From the NCBI GenBank assembly GCA_015061805.1, contig SUVV01000012.1, positions 1-64,000 on the forward strand: DNA of 64,000 nucleotides, written 5' to 3'. The notes under the pieces are model-generated. The model was not told the origin of the DNA. It worked only from the letters and a program-made list of their open reading frames with translations, and searched no databases. The number at the start of each line of letters is the position of its first letter. Position 1 is the stretch's first letter. The stretch is from Lentisphaerota bacterium (GTDB taxonomy: Bacteria; Verrucomicrobiota; Lentisphaeria; Victivallales; Victivallaceae). Shown here in pieces: positions 52,477 through 61,653 of this stretch. The position numbers and the translations under genes were made by a program.

Positions 52477-53709
52477 ATGAAATTCAACTGCGATACCATT
52501 GTTATCGGCTCCGGCCCTGCCGGACTTGCCGCCGCAGTCGCTGCTGCTGAAGCGGGCGAACGGGTCATCGTGCTTGAACAGTTGAGTTCCCCGGGGCGCA
52601 AACTGCTTGCATCCGGCGGCGGCAGGTGCAATGTCACCAATATTCTTTCTCCCCGCGATATGGCAAATTCTTTTGGTAATGCCTGCCGTTTTGTCCGCCA
52701 TGCGTTGTACTTTTATCCCAATGAAAAATTGTGCCGGTTTCTGGAATCGCGCGGGGTGGAAATGGAATTGACCGACGGTTTTCACTGGTTCCCCCGTTCC
52801 GGAAAAGCCAAAGATATTCTGGATGCGCTGTGGGAATATGCCGGCAGCATGGGCGCTGAAATGGCACCCGGTTGCCGTGCCGGAGAACTTGTGATCTCTG
52901 ACGGCCGTATTTCCGGAGTCCGGGCAGGGGATTCGATCTTCCAATGCCGCAGGGTTATCATCGCTTGCGGCGGCAGATCTTATCCGGTTCTGGGGGGTAC
53001 CGGAGGGGGGTATTGCCTGGCTCGGCAAGCCGGGCACAAGATCACTGAAACATTTCCGGCGATGGTCGGATTGCAATGCGCCGAGGCGTGGGTGCATGAG
53101 TGTTCCGGGATCGCGCTGCCGGATGCAGAAAGCCGGATCGCGCTTCCCGGAGAGAAATTCCGCTGCCGCGGAGAATTGCTCTTTACCCATACCGGAGTTT
53201 CGGCATTTGCGATTCTGGATATTTCCGGCAGAGTGAGTGAACTTCTTGCTCAAATGCCTGCAGTCCCTCTTGAAATAAATCTTTTTGCCGGACGCAATTT
53301 TGAAGATTGGATGGCGGTTTTTGCCCGGTGGCAGAAGGATTCTGCCGCGAAAACGGTGGTGAAACTGCTTTCGCAGGAGATGCCGAAAAAACTCGCCGCC
53401 TTTCTGGTTGGTGACCCGGAGTTGAAAGTTGCCGGTTTTTCCACCGTTGCCCGGAGAAAACTTGCAGAAAAATTAACTGCGTTGAAACTCAATATAACTT
53501 CTACTGACGGCTGGCAGAAAGCGATGGTGACCCGGGGCGGCGTTGCTTTGGATGATATCGACAGCCGCACGATGGAAAGCCGCATCGTCAAAGGATTGTT
53601 TTTCGCAGGCGAGGTGCTGGATGTGGATGGCCCCTGCGGCGGATATAATATTTCGTGGGCGCTGGCATCCGGTTTTCTTGCCGGTAAAATGGCAGGGAAA
53701 AATGCTTGA
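52477..53709 (+). CDS. BaiN/HI0933-type FAD flavoprotein
   Basis: 410 aa. The FAD Rossmann motif IVIGSGPAGLAAAVAAAEAG is at the start. It is followed by the family signature GRKLLASGGGRCNVTN, IIACGGRSYPVLGGTGGGY, GELLFTHTGVSAFAIL and the end GLFFAGEVLDVDGPCGGYN. The family has flavoproteins of unclear function (including BaiN-like reductases). It begins 14 nt after the jag terminator. Its last codons contain the -35 box of the next gene's promoter. Confidence 0.9.
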   Translation: MKFNCDTIVIGSGPAGLAAAVAAAEAGERVIVLEQLSSPGRKLLASGGGRCNVTNILSPRDMANSFGNACRFVRHALYFYPNEKLCRFLESRGVEMELTDGFHWFPRSGKAKDILDALWEYAGSMGAEMAPGCRAGELVISDGRISGVRAGDSIFQCRRVIIACGGRSYPVLGGTGGGYCLARQAGHKITETFPAMVGLQCAEAWVHECSGIALPDAESRIALPGEKFRCRGELLFTHTGVSAFAILDISGRVSELLAQMPAVPLEINLFAGRNFEDWMAVFARWQKDSAAKTVVKLLSQEMPKKLAAFLVGDPELKVAGFSTVARRKLAEKLTALKLNITSTDGWQKAMVTRGGVALDDIDSRTMESRIVKGLFFAGEVLDVDGPCGGYNISWALASGFLAGKMAGKNA

Positions 53710-53734
53710 AAAAAGCGCTTTTATCTGCTATATT
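53706..53734 (+). promoter_or_regulatory. Promoter inside the end of the flavoprotein gene
   Basis: TTGAAA (53706-53711, overlapping the stop codon), a 17-bp spacer and TATATT (53729-53734). Confidence 0.75.
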
Positions 53735-53771
53735 ATGGGAATTGAAATAATTTTGCAGGAGTGATGGTGGC

Positions 53772-54629
53772 ATGTTGGAAAAACTTATATTCAGTTTTGT
53801 TTGTGTCATGGCATTTTTGTCTGCATCAGGAGCAGACGCTGTATTTAATTATCCTGATTCGGTTTCCCGTGCGCCGGGCAGCAATCTGCGGGTGGTTTCA
53901 TACAATATCCTGGCAAAAAAATGGGAACATCAGAATGGTGCGCGCAAAATCGGAGAGCGGGCACCGGATGTTGCAAAGATCATTCATCAACTGGCCCCGG
54001 ATTTTGCCGGACTGCAGGAACTTGATCCCATATGGTATAAACTTCTTGCCGATGCGATAAAACCGTGGAAATTCGCCGAAAATCCTTATGATAAAAATAT
54101 GTGCGCTGTAATTTATGACAGCCGCAAATATCGTCAACTTGACGGCGATATATTCCCGTATGTCACCAAAAATCGTGCTATCCGCTGTTTGCGCTGGGGG
54201 TTGTTTGAAGATATCAAAAACGGTAAAAAATTCGTCATCACCAATACCCATTGGGAACTCAAACCGGTGCGCCGGTTGAAAGATGCCGAAATAATGGCGG
54301 CATCTTTGAAGAAATTGCAGAAACGTTTCCCCGGGATACCATTTTTCTGTACCGGAGATTACAACAGTACCCGCGATTCGGAGGAGTTCACGAAACTGTT
54401 GAAATTGTCCGGATTCAAAGATGCTGTGCAAAATGCTGAAATTACTGAAAATGCAAAACTTTCCAGCACTATCCACCCGGTTGAACGGAAACCGCGGTTC
54501 AATAAAACCCATATCGACCATATTGTTTTTTATGGCGATGTCAAGCCGGTGAGTGCCAAACTCGGCATCGGTGGTTTACTGATGCAGGCTTCAGACCACC
54601 TGCCGATCATAGCAGATTTTGAAATTTGA
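53772..54629 (+). CDS. Secreted endonuclease/exonuclease/phosphatase-fold protein
   Basis: 285 aa. A signal peptide (to about SGADA, residue 23) is followed by the EEP fold: RVVSYNILAKKW, GLQELDPIWY (metal glutamate), NTHWELK, FCTGDYNST (catalytic Asp/Asn) and the final ASDHLPIIADFEI (Asp/His pair). Such proteins cleave phosphodiesters of nucleic acids, lipids or sugars. The substrate is unknown. It has its own promoter and is followed by the DUF1015 gene after 24 nt. Confidence 0.88.
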   Translation: MLEKLIFSFVCVMAFLSASGADAVFNYPDSVSRAPGSNLRVVSYNILAKKWEHQNGARKIGERAPDVAKIIHQLAPDFAGLQELDPIWYKLLADAIKPWKFAENPYDKNMCAVIYDSRKYRQLDGDIFPYVTKNRAIRCLRWGLFEDIKNGKKFVITNTHWELKPVRRLKDAEIMAASLKKLQKRFPGIPFFCTGDYNSTRDSEEFTKLLKLSGFKDAVQNAEITENAKLSSTIHPVERKPRFNKTHIDHIVFYGDVKPVSAKLGIGGLLMQASDHLPIIADFEI

Positions 54630-54653
54630 TTCTATAAAAAAGGAGAATTTATT

Positions 54654-55886
54654 ATGGCAAAATTGACCCCGTTTCATGGCTTGCTTCCGCTTCCGGAGCG
54701 TGCAGCCGAAGTTTCTGCAGTCCCCTACGATGTGGTGAATTCCGAGGAAGCCGCTGTGCTTGCCGAAGGCAATCCGCTTTCCTTCCTCCACGTTTCCCGC
54801 CCTGAAATCGATATGGAGCCGGGAATCGACCTTCACGATGATCGTGTTTACGCCCAGGCAAAAGCCGCTTTCGACCGCCTCTGTGCCGAAGCCCCGCTCA
54901 CTCTCGATGCCGGTGAACATCTCTACATCTACCGTCTGATCATGAACGGCCGCGCCCAGACCGGCATCATCGGTGCCGCCAGCGCCGATGAATACAATTC
55001 CGGTATTATCAAAAAGCATGAGAAAACCCGTAAAGATAAAGAAGATGACCGTACCCGTCACGTTATGACTCTGCGTTCTCATACCGGTCCTGCCTTCTTT
55101 ACCTACCGCGACGTTGCGGAAATCAGCGAACTCATCGCCGCTGAAATGAAAGCCGCTCCGCTTTTTGACTTCGTCAGCTGTGACGGTATCCAGCACACCT
55201 TGTGGCGCATCGATGAAGCGCAGAGCAAGACCCTTGCCGCTCTCTTTGAAGCCAAGGTTCCCGTTTTCTACATCGCCGATGGTCACCACCGCAGCGCCGC
55301 CGCAGCCCGTACTCAGGCCGAATGCGCTCCCGCCAACCCCAATCACACCGGCAACGAAGATTACAACTATTTCCTCGCCGTCGCATTCCCCGACAGCCAG
55401 CTGGCGATCATGCCCTACAACCGCGCCGTTAAAACTCTCAACGGTTTGGATGAAGCCGCTTTCCTCGCTGCTCTGGAAAAAGAATTCATCATCACAGAAT
55501 GTGCCGACGGTGTCGTTGCCGCCAATGGCGAATTCAAATTCTATATGAACAAAGTCTGGCGCCATGCCAAACCGAAATTCGATATCTCCAAGTTTGATGT
55601 CATCGGACAGCTCGATGCCAGCTGGCTCCAGGAAAAAATCCTCGCTCCCATCCTCGGTATCGATGATCCCCGCACCAGTACCGGTATCGACTTTATCGGC
55701 GGTATCCGCGGTACTGCCGAACTGGAAAAACTGGTCAATCAGGGCTCTCATGCGGTGACCTTCTCTCTTCACGCGGTGACTCTCGACCAGTTGATGGCGA
55801 TCGCTGATGCCGGAGAGATCATGCCGCCCAAATCAACCTGGTTCGAACCCAAACTCCGCGACGGTCTTGTCTCCCACAACTTCTGA
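54654..55886 (+). CDS. DUF1015 family protein
   Basis: 410 aa, full length for the family. Motifs are AVPYDVVNSEEA near the start, KHEKTRKDKEDDRTRHV, YIADGHHRSAAAART and the end GEIMPPKSTWFEPKLRDGLV. The family has no settled biochemical role. It is often called HTH-containing or serine-kinase-like, but this cannot be decided here. AAGGAG lies before the ATG. A seven-copy 71-bp repeat array follows. Confidence 0.92.
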   Translation: MAKLTPFHGLLPLPERAAEVSAVPYDVVNSEEAAVLAEGNPLSFLHVSRPEIDMEPGIDLHDDRVYAQAKAAFDRLCAEAPLTLDAGEHLYIYRLIMNGRAQTGIIGAASADEYNSGIIKKHEKTRKDKEDDRTRHVMTLRSHTGPAFFTYRDVAEISELIAAEMKAAPLFDFVSCDGIQHTLWRIDEAQSKTLAALFEAKVPVFYIADGHHRSAAAARTQAECAPANPNHTGNEDYNYFLAVAFPDSQLAIMPYNRAVKTLNGLDEAAFLAALEKEFIITECADGVVAANGEFKFYMNKVWRHAKPKFDISKFDVIGQLDASWLQEKILAPILGIDDPRTSTGIDFIGGIRGTAELEKLVNQGSHAVTFSLHAVTLDQLMAIADAGEIMPPKSTWFEPKLRDGLVSHNF

Positions 55887-55888
55887 TC

Positions 55889-56100
55889 ACGGAGCGATCT
55901 CGCTTTGCCGGAGCGCGCCTTGCGGCGCTCGATCCTCCAGTCACGTACGCCAGTACGCTCCTGTCGGCTCTTTCTTGCAAAACGCGCCCGGCTGTGCGAT
56001 ATCGCTCCTGATTCCGGGCGGCTTGGTTTGCGCCAATCGCCGGGCTGTTCGCCCGGCAGGCGTGAGGTAGTGTTTTTTTCGCCTGACGGCGATGATTATG
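55889..56100 (+). repeat. Dispersed repeat shared with the region after tgt
   Basis: It begins 3 nt after the DUF1015 stop with TCACGGAGCGATCTCGCTTTG and repeats the module order seen at 14869-15012, with an extra 75-bp segment in the middle. It leads into the tandem array. Confidence 0.75.
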
Positions 56101-56535
56101 GCGCCAATCGCCGGGCTGTTCGCCCGGCAGGCGGGATGAAGTGTTTGTTTCGCCTGACGGCGATGATTATGGCGCCAATCGCCGGGCTGTTCGCCCGGCA
56201 GGCGGGATGAAGTGTTTGTTTCGCCTGACGGCGATGTTGGGAGCGCCAATCGCCGGGCTGTTCGCCCGGCAGGCGTGAGGTAGCGTTTTTTTCGCCTGAC
56301 GGCGATGTTGGGAGCGCCAATCGCCGGGCTGTTCGCCCGGCAGGCGTGAGGTAGTGTTTGTTTCGCCTGACGGGGCGATGTCAGGAGCGCCAATCGCCGG
56401 GCTGTTCGCCCGGCAGGCGGGATGGTGTGTTTGTTTCGCCTGACGGCGATGTCAGGAGCGCCAATCGCCGGAGTGTTCGCCCGGCAGGCGGGATGGTGTG
56501 TTTGTTTCGCCTGACGGTATTCCGGAGGAGCATAC
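56031..56535 (+). repeat. 71-bp tandem repeat array, seven copies
   Basis: Units start at 56031, 56102, 56173, 56244, 56315, 56388 and 56459 (steps 71, 71, 71, 71, 73, 71). Each holds the hairpin GCCGGGCTGTTCGCCCGGC, then CAGGCG, a variable T/G-rich spacer and CGCCTGACGGCG. 71 is not a multiple of 3, so open frames across it change register in each unit and are not genes. The remaining 56536-56675 is the rpmA leader. Confidence 0.92.
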
Positions 56536-56675
56536 GGCAGGCGTTTTGTAAGATATCTGCAAATATTTTCAGGAAAAATCAAGTTGAGGACTTGTATTTT
56601 TGAAAAATTGGGGTATTTTATACAAATGACAGTTTGATAATTATTTGAATATTTGAAATACAGGAGAATTTAATC

Positions 56676-56927
56676 ATGGCACATAAAAAAGGACAGTCCA
56701 GCAGTCGTAACGGTCGTGACAGCCAGCCGAAGTTCCTCGGTATCAAGGCTTACAGCAGCGAATTTGTTTCCGCCGGTTCCATCATCGTCCGTCAGCGCGG
56801 TACCCGTTTCCGTCCGGGCAAAAACGTCGGTTGCGGACGTGACTTCACCCTCTTCGCTCTTTGCGACGGCACCGTTCAGTTCATCAAGACCCAACGTAAG
56901 GTCAACGTGATTCCGGCCGCCGAGTAA
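56676..56927 (+). CDS. rpmA: 50S ribosomal protein L27
   Basis: 83 aa. It starts [19 protein letters not shown], followed by [20 protein letters not shown], the L27 signature with the N-terminal arm that reaches the peptidyl-transferase centre. No leader peptide as in Firmicutes is present. AGGAG lies 9 nt before the ATG. A possible promoter is TTGTAT-16-TATTTT near 56593-56620. Confidence 0.97.
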   Translation: MAHKKGQSSSRNGRDSQPKFLGIKAYSSEFVSAGSIIVRQRGTRFRPGKNVGCGRDFTLFALCDGTVQFIKTQRKVNVIPAAE

Positions 56928-56953
56928 TCTGCACGAGAGACGCGTGATTTGTT

Positions 56954-56991
56954 AAACCCTGGCGGGGCGGAAAGCCCGGTCAGGGTTTTTC
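56954..56991 (+). terminator. Terminator or attenuator between rpmA and obg
   Basis: AAACCCTG...GGGC / GCCC...CAGGGTTT form an interrupted stem followed by TTTTCTTT, 27 nt after the rpmA stop. obg starts 56 nt downstream. Confidence 0.75.
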
Positions 56992-57046
56992 TTTGGAAAA
57001 GTACTGTTTGTCACGGTACAAAATCTCATTTTACCGGAGAAATACA

Positions 57047-58147
57047 ATGTTTGTAGATAAAACCAGAATCAATGTCCGTGCCGGTGACGGCGGCAGTGGT
57101 TCATGCAGTTTCCGCCGGGAAAAATATATCCCCAAAGGCGGCCCCGATGGCGGCGATGGCGGTGCCGGTGGTAATGTCATCCTCGAGGCTTCCACCAGCG
57201 AATCCAGTCTGGTTTCTCTTGTTTACAAGCGCAGTTACCGCGCCAAAAACGGAACCAACGGCGCCGGAAAAGGTCTCTATGGCCGCAAGGGCGATGATAT
57301 CATCCTCAAAGTTCCGGTCGGCACAGTAGTCCGGGATATCGATTCCGGAGAACTTATCGCCGATCTGGATGCCAACGGTTCACAGGCGGTCGTTGCCCGC
57401 GGCGGCAGAGGCGGCAGAGGAAATATCCACTTCGCCACCAGCACCAACCGCGCTCCCCGCAAGTTTGAAACCGGACGCGAAGGCGAAGAACGCCACCTTG
57501 AACTCGAACTTAAAATGATCGCCGATGCCGGTCTGGTCGGATATCCCAATGCCGGAAAGTCCACTCTGATTTCCAATTTGAGCGATGCCCGCCCCAAAGT
57601 CGCCCCCTATCCCTTTACCACTTTGCACCCGGTGGTCGGCGTGGTGGAGTATCCCGACTATCAGCGTTTAACTCTCGCGGATATTCCCGGATTGATCGAT
57701 GGAGCTCACCGCAACGTCGGACTCGGACACGCCTTTTTGCGCCACATTGAACGCACCAGCGTACTGCTTTATGTGTTGGATATGGGCGGTGTGGACGGAC
57801 GTACTCCGTGGGATGACCTCGCCAGTCTGGAACAGGAACTGGAACTCTATCTTGAAGGTCTCTCCAAGCGTCCTTCGCTGATCGTTGCCAACAAGATGGA
57901 TCTGCCGGATGCAGAGGCCAATCTCGCTGAATTGCAGAAACGCCTTGCCGGAGATCCCCGCAAGATCATTCCGGTTTCCGTCGGGATCGGTGAAACCGGC
58001 GATCTCGCCGCAGAAATTCGCGAACTGGTCTATGCCAGACGCAAAGAGCTGGAATTGGAAAAACTTCAGAAGCAATCCGCGTCCGCCGAAACGGAACTCC
58101 TGCCGCCGGCCGGAGATACTGACGAAGAAACTATCATTTTGGAATAA
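57047..58147 (+). CDS. obg: GTPase Obg
   Basis: 366 aa from ATG at 57047 (GGAG 7 nt before). An upstream frame from 56993 overlaps the terminator hairpin. The glycine-rich Obg domain is present (VRAGDGGSGSCSFRREKYIPKGGPDGGDGG). G motifs are GYPNAGKST (G1), the PFTT switch, DIPG (G3) and NKMD (G4). The end is short, without a C-terminal OCT domain. It acts in 50S maturation and stress control. Confidence 0.95.
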   Translation: MFVDKTRINVRAGDGGSGSCSFRREKYIPKGGPDGGDGGAGGNVILEASTSESSLVSLVYKRSYRAKNGTNGAGKGLYGRKGDDIILKVPVGTVVRDIDSGELIADLDANGSQAVVARGGRGGRGNIHFATSTNRAPRKFETGREGEERHLELELKMIADAGLVGYPNAGKSTLISNLSDARPKVAPYPFTTLHPVVGVVEYPDYQRLTLADIPGLIDGAHRNVGLGHAFLRHIERTSVLLYVLDMGGVDGRTPWDDLASLEQELELYLEGLSKRPSLIVANKMDLPDAEANLAELQKRLAGDPRKIIPVSVGIGETGDLAAEIRELVYARRKELELEKLQKQSASAETELLPPAGDTDEETIILE

Positions 58148-58183
58148 ATCTTTACAAGAATAAAATTTTCAAGGAAGACCATC

Positions 58184-59857
58184 ATGGCTACTGATGTCGA
58201 TGTCAAAAACGAACCGCTGGATTTTATCCGCGAAATCGTTACCGAAGATTTGCGTAATAACAAGAATGACGGCAAGATCGTCACCCGCTTCCCGCCCGAA
58301 CCCAACGGCTATCTCCATATCGGTCACGCCAAGGCGATCTGTCTGGACTTCGGGGTTGCCGCTGAATACGGCGGTATCTGCAATCTTCGCATGGATGATA
58401 CCAACCCCACCAAAGAGGATACCGAATATGTCGATTCCATCGTCAACGATGTCCGCTGGTTGGGATTTGAACCGGCGGCGCTCTACTACGCCAGCGACTA
58501 CTTCGATAAGATGTACGATTGCGCGGTCGAACTTATCAAGCGCGGCAAAGCCTATATCTGTACGCTTTCCAACGAAGAGTGGGATGAATACCGCGGCGAT
58601 TTGAGCAAGCCCGGCAAGGAATCCCCCGGCCGTCAGCGCTCCATCGAAGAGAACCTCGACCTCTTTACCCGGATGAAAGCCGGTGAGTTTGAAGACGGTG
58701 CCATGGTTCTCCGTGCCAAGATCGATATGGCAAGTCCCAATATCAATATGCGCGACCCGGTCATCTACCGTATCCGCCGGATCGAACACTTCCGTCACGG
58801 CAACAAGTACTGCATCTATCCGATGTATGACTTCGCCCACCCGCTGGAAGATGCTTTTGAAGGTGTTACCCACAGTTTCTGTACCCTTGAATTTGAAATC
58901 CACCGGCCGCTGTATGATTGGGTTCTGGAAGCGCTGGATTATCCCCATCGCCCCCGCCAGATCGAATTCTCCCGCCTCAACCTCACCAATACTGTGATGA
59001 GCAAGCGCAAACTGCTGCAGCTGGTCAAGGAAAATCATGTTTCCGGCTGGGATGACCCCCGGATGCCCACGATTTGCGGTATGCGCCGCCGCGGCGTGCC
59101 TGCCGCCGCCATCCGCAAGATGTGCAAGGCGGTCGGTGTCACCAAGTTTGACGGTATCACCTCTGCTGCGCTGCTGGAACACTGCATCCGCGAAGAGTTG
59201 AACTCCTCCGCTTCCCGCTATATGGCGGTACTGGACCCGCTCAAAGTTACCATCATCAACTATCCGGAAGCCGGTGTCGAACCGCTGGATGCGGTCAACA
59301 ATCCGGAAGATCCCGAAGCCGGAAGCCGCAAGATCTCCTTCGGCAAAACTCTCTGGATCGACAAGGCTGACTTCATGCTGGAGCCGCCCAAAGGATATTT
59401 CCGTCTGGCTCCCGGCGCCGAAGTCCGGTTGCGCTACGGTTACTTTATCCGTTGTGTCGATGTGGTCAAGGATGGCAACGGTGAGGTCATCGAAGTCAAA
59501 TGTACCTTCGATCCCGAAACCCGGGGCGGCAATGCTCCCGACGGGCGCAAGGTCAAAGGAACCATTCACTGGGTCAGCGCCGAAGACTGCATCGAAGCCG
59601 AAGTCCGGCTTTACGACCGTCTTTTCACTGTCGAGCAGCCCGGTACTGACGGAATCGACTTCCTTACCCAGCTCAATCCTGATTCGATCAAGGTGGTCAA
59701 TGCGGTGATGGAACGTTCTCTGGAAAATATCAACGTTGGCGATGTCGTTCAGTTTGAACGTGTCGGTTACTTCGCCTGCGATCAGGATTCCACTGCTGAA
59801 CGCAAGGTTTTCAACCGCACTGTCACGTTGAAAGATTCCTGGGCAAAGAAAAAATAA
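58184..59857 (+). CDS. glnS: Glutaminyl-tRNA synthetase
   Basis: 557 aa. Class I synthetase: [15 protein letters not shown] (HIGH motif), [21 protein letters not shown] (KMSKS-like) and the beta-barrel anticodon domain with [13 protein letters not shown] and [12 protein letters not shown]. Having GlnRS means Gln-tRNA is made directly, though a GatCAB route may also exist elsewhere. GGAAG lies before the ATG. It is 36 nt after obg. Confidence 0.97.
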   Translation: MATDVDVKNEPLDFIREIVTEDLRNNKNDGKIVTRFPPEPNGYLHIGHAKAICLDFGVAAEYGGICNLRMDDTNPTKEDTEYVDSIVNDVRWLGFEPAALYYASDYFDKMYDCAVELIKRGKAYICTLSNEEWDEYRGDLSKPGKESPGRQRSIEENLDLFTRMKAGEFEDGAMVLRAKIDMASPNINMRDPVIYRIRRIEHFRHGNKYCIYPMYDFAHPLEDAFEGVTHSFCTLEFEIHRPLYDWVLEALDYPHRPRQIEFSRLNLTNTVMSKRKLLQLVKENHVSGWDDPRMPTICGMRRRGVPAAAIRKMCKAVGVTKFDGITSAALLEHCIREELNSSASRYMAVLDPLKVTIINYPEAGVEPLDAVNNPEDPEAGSRKISFGKTLWIDKADFMLEPPKGYFRLAPGAEVRLRYGYFIRCVDVVKDGNGEVIEVKCTFDPETRGGNAPDGRKVKGTIHWVSAEDCIEAEVRLYDRLFTVEQPGTDGIDFLTQLNPDSIKVVNAVMERSLENINVGDVVQFERVGYFACDQDSTAERKVFNRTVTLKDSWAKKK

Positions 59858-59888
59858 TGCTTTGAATTAAAAAGCAAACAAAATAGAA

Positions 59889-59923
59889 AAGGGTTGTTGC
59901 AAATCGCAACAACCCTTGATTTT
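59889..59923 (+). terminator. Intrinsic terminator of glnS (GGGTTGTTGC type)
   Basis: AAGGGTTGTTGC / GCAACAACCCTT pair over 12 bp with a 5-nt loop, then GATTTTT. It is the third terminator of the pyrE/purC type. Confidence 0.85.
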
Positions 59924-59999
59924 TGGAACAGAATCTGTTATAGTTTTGCGACCATCCGCCGTCGCCAAAGGCTATGCCGCGACAGCGGAGCGGCAACAT

Positions 60000-60195
60000 A
60001 CCCCGCTTGAAGTGTTGGTTCGCGATGCAAACCAACGTGAAGCACTCACTTCGTGAGTAAGGACATGATAATTTTATATTTTCCGTTTTGCGAGCAACGC
60101 GAGCAAAACATACCCCGCTTTTTTTGAAAAGAGATGGGGGTGTGGGGGAAGGGAAAAACTTTTTTTCACGAGAAAAAAAGTTTTTCCCTTCCCCC
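60000..60195 (+). repeat. Palindromic repeat element, copy 6, with short hairpins (long hairpin 60144-60195)
   Basis: GTTGGTTCGCGATGCAAACCAAC and CTCACTTCGTGAG precede the GCAAAACATACCCCGC flank and the perfect 23-bp hairpin. It ends 19 nt before the stop codon of the minus-strand oxidoreductase. The 59858-60214 interval holds only this and the glnS terminator. Confidence 0.86.
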
Positions 60196-60214
60196 ACAAT
60201 GCATCTCACTTTTT

Positions 60215-61429
60215 TCAGAGCAGTTCCTGAACTTTACATTTCTTGCCGGTTTTCATGCTTTCGACGACGGCGCATCCGGTCAGGACGGCTTGGACACCAT
60301 CCATCAGAGTCGGGGCTTTAGGGGAGGGCGGATTGCTGAAAATGTCGCTGAATACCGCTGAATCCGCGCCGCCGTGACCGCCTTTACCTTCGGCGAATTC
60401 GATCTCTTCAAATCCGGGTTGACGGAAGCGGAAAAGACGCAGCGTGGAGGTGTAAACCAGATTGTCATCGTGTACATCATTATCATTGACGATCACTTCC
60501 CGGACATAGGTGTGGCGGGATTCCAGGCGACCTTTTTCGCCTTCGACGATGATGATTTCACCTTCGTACTGGGCATGGGCGCACAGCGAATAACTGCACA
60601 TGATGCCGTTGGCAAACTTTATGGAGGCGGTATAATTATCTTCGATATCGATTTCCGGAGAGTAGATGCACAAATCCGGAGTGTAGATTTCAGACTGGAA
60701 AATCTTGCGGTTGTAGTCGCTGTAATCGGGACAGACTTTGGCGTGTTCGCAGGTGCGGCAGTTGACACCTTCGTATTGGTGCGGTGCTTTGCTGCCGTAA
60801 GCGGTCAGACAGCCGTCCGCCATGACTTCGACGGCGTGAGAATTCAAAAGATAGTTCATCTTGTCGAAGTGGTGACAACTTTTGTGAAGCTGCAGACCGT
60901 TGGAATTTTTGCGGCGGGAGTTCCAGCGGCGGAAATAACTGGTTCCGTGTTTACGGTCGAGCATTTCGGCATATTCCATACGCATGACTCTGCCGATGAC
61001 ACCCTGCTCGATCAATTCTTTCATCTTGACGGTCATAGGCAGATAACGGGCGTTGTGGCTGGTCACGGCGTAGACTTCCGGGTTGCGCGCCTGGGCAGCG
61101 AGGATATCGCGGCACTGTTCAGGGGAGATGCAAAGCGGTTTTTCGGAAACGCAGGCGATCTTGCGGTCAAGCGCCTTGACGATATATTCCCGGTGAGTGG
61201 CATCGACGGTGGTCACGATCACCATATCGGGAGCAAGTTCATCACACATCCTGTCGAAATCGGTGTAGTGGGGGACATCCAGTTTGTATACTTCTGAAAA
61301 GCCTTTCATTTTTCCGGGATCGCAGTCCATGAGGCCGATGATGGTGTATTCATCAGCATATTTGTTGCGCAACGTGTTGAGAAACGCGGTTGCCCGCATA
61401 CTGGCTCCGACCAATACGACTTTTTTCAT
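60215..61429 (-). CDS. Gfo/Idh/MocA family oxidoreductase
   Basis: 404 aa from ATG at 61429. An upstream ATG at 61474 lacks a ribosome site. The N-terminal dinucleotide fold starts KKVVLVGASMRATAFLNTL. The family signature is VSEKPLCISPEQC, with the catalytic lysine. The C-terminal alpha/beta domain contains CRTCEHAKVCPDYS, four closely spaced cysteines that look like a metal site. It oxidises or reduces sugars or inositols with NAD(P). The substrate is unknown. It is a single gene. Confidence 0.9.
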   Translation of the reverse strand: MKKVVLVGASMRATAFLNTLRNKYADEYTIIGLMDCDPGKMKGFSEVYKLDVPHYTDFDRMCDELAPDMVIVTTVDATHREYIVKALDRKIACVSEKPLCISPEQCRDILAAQARNPEVYAVTSHNARYLPMTVKMKELIEQGVIGRVMRMEYAEMLDRKHGTSYFRRWNSRRKNSNGLQLHKSCHHFDKMNYLLNSHAVEVMADGCLTAYGSKAPHQYEGVNCRTCEHAKVCPDYSDYNRKIFQSEIYTPDLCIYSPEIDIEDNYTASIKFANGIMCSYSLCAHAQYEGEIIIVEGEKGRLESRHTYVREVIVNDNDVHDDNLVYTSTLRLFRFRQPGFEEIEFAEGKGGHGGADSAVFSDIFSNPPSPKAPTLMDGVQAVLTGCAVVESMKTGKKCKVQELL

Positions 61430-61575
61430 AGCAAATTTACTCCACTTTGTAAAGTTATTTTCCAATTCTGTCAAATAATATACATTCTGGTTTGTTACAA
61501 ATCAAGGCGGTGCATGAAAAAATGTGCGATTCAAAGTTCATGGGGATAAAAAATGGAAAAAAGTTAAAACGGGTA

Positions 61576-61604
61576 TTGCTTTTTGAAGAGTTTGTCGGTA
61601 TACT
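61576..61604 (+). promoter_or_regulatory. Promoter of the third pseudopilin operon
   Basis: TTGCTT (61576-61581), a 17-bp spacer and TATACT (61599-61604), 50 bp before the ATG. Confidence 0.8.
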
Positions 61605-61653
61605 GTAATATAACACGATATCAATGATATTTTTCAAGAAAGGAGAAATCATT

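Noticed and set aside
55905-56582. Long open frames on both strands (up to 213 codons) through the 71-bp array
   Set aside because: The period is not a multiple of three, so each unit is read in a new frame. No start site or codon bias is seen and frames exist on both strands at once. They are artefacts of repeat DNA without stops.
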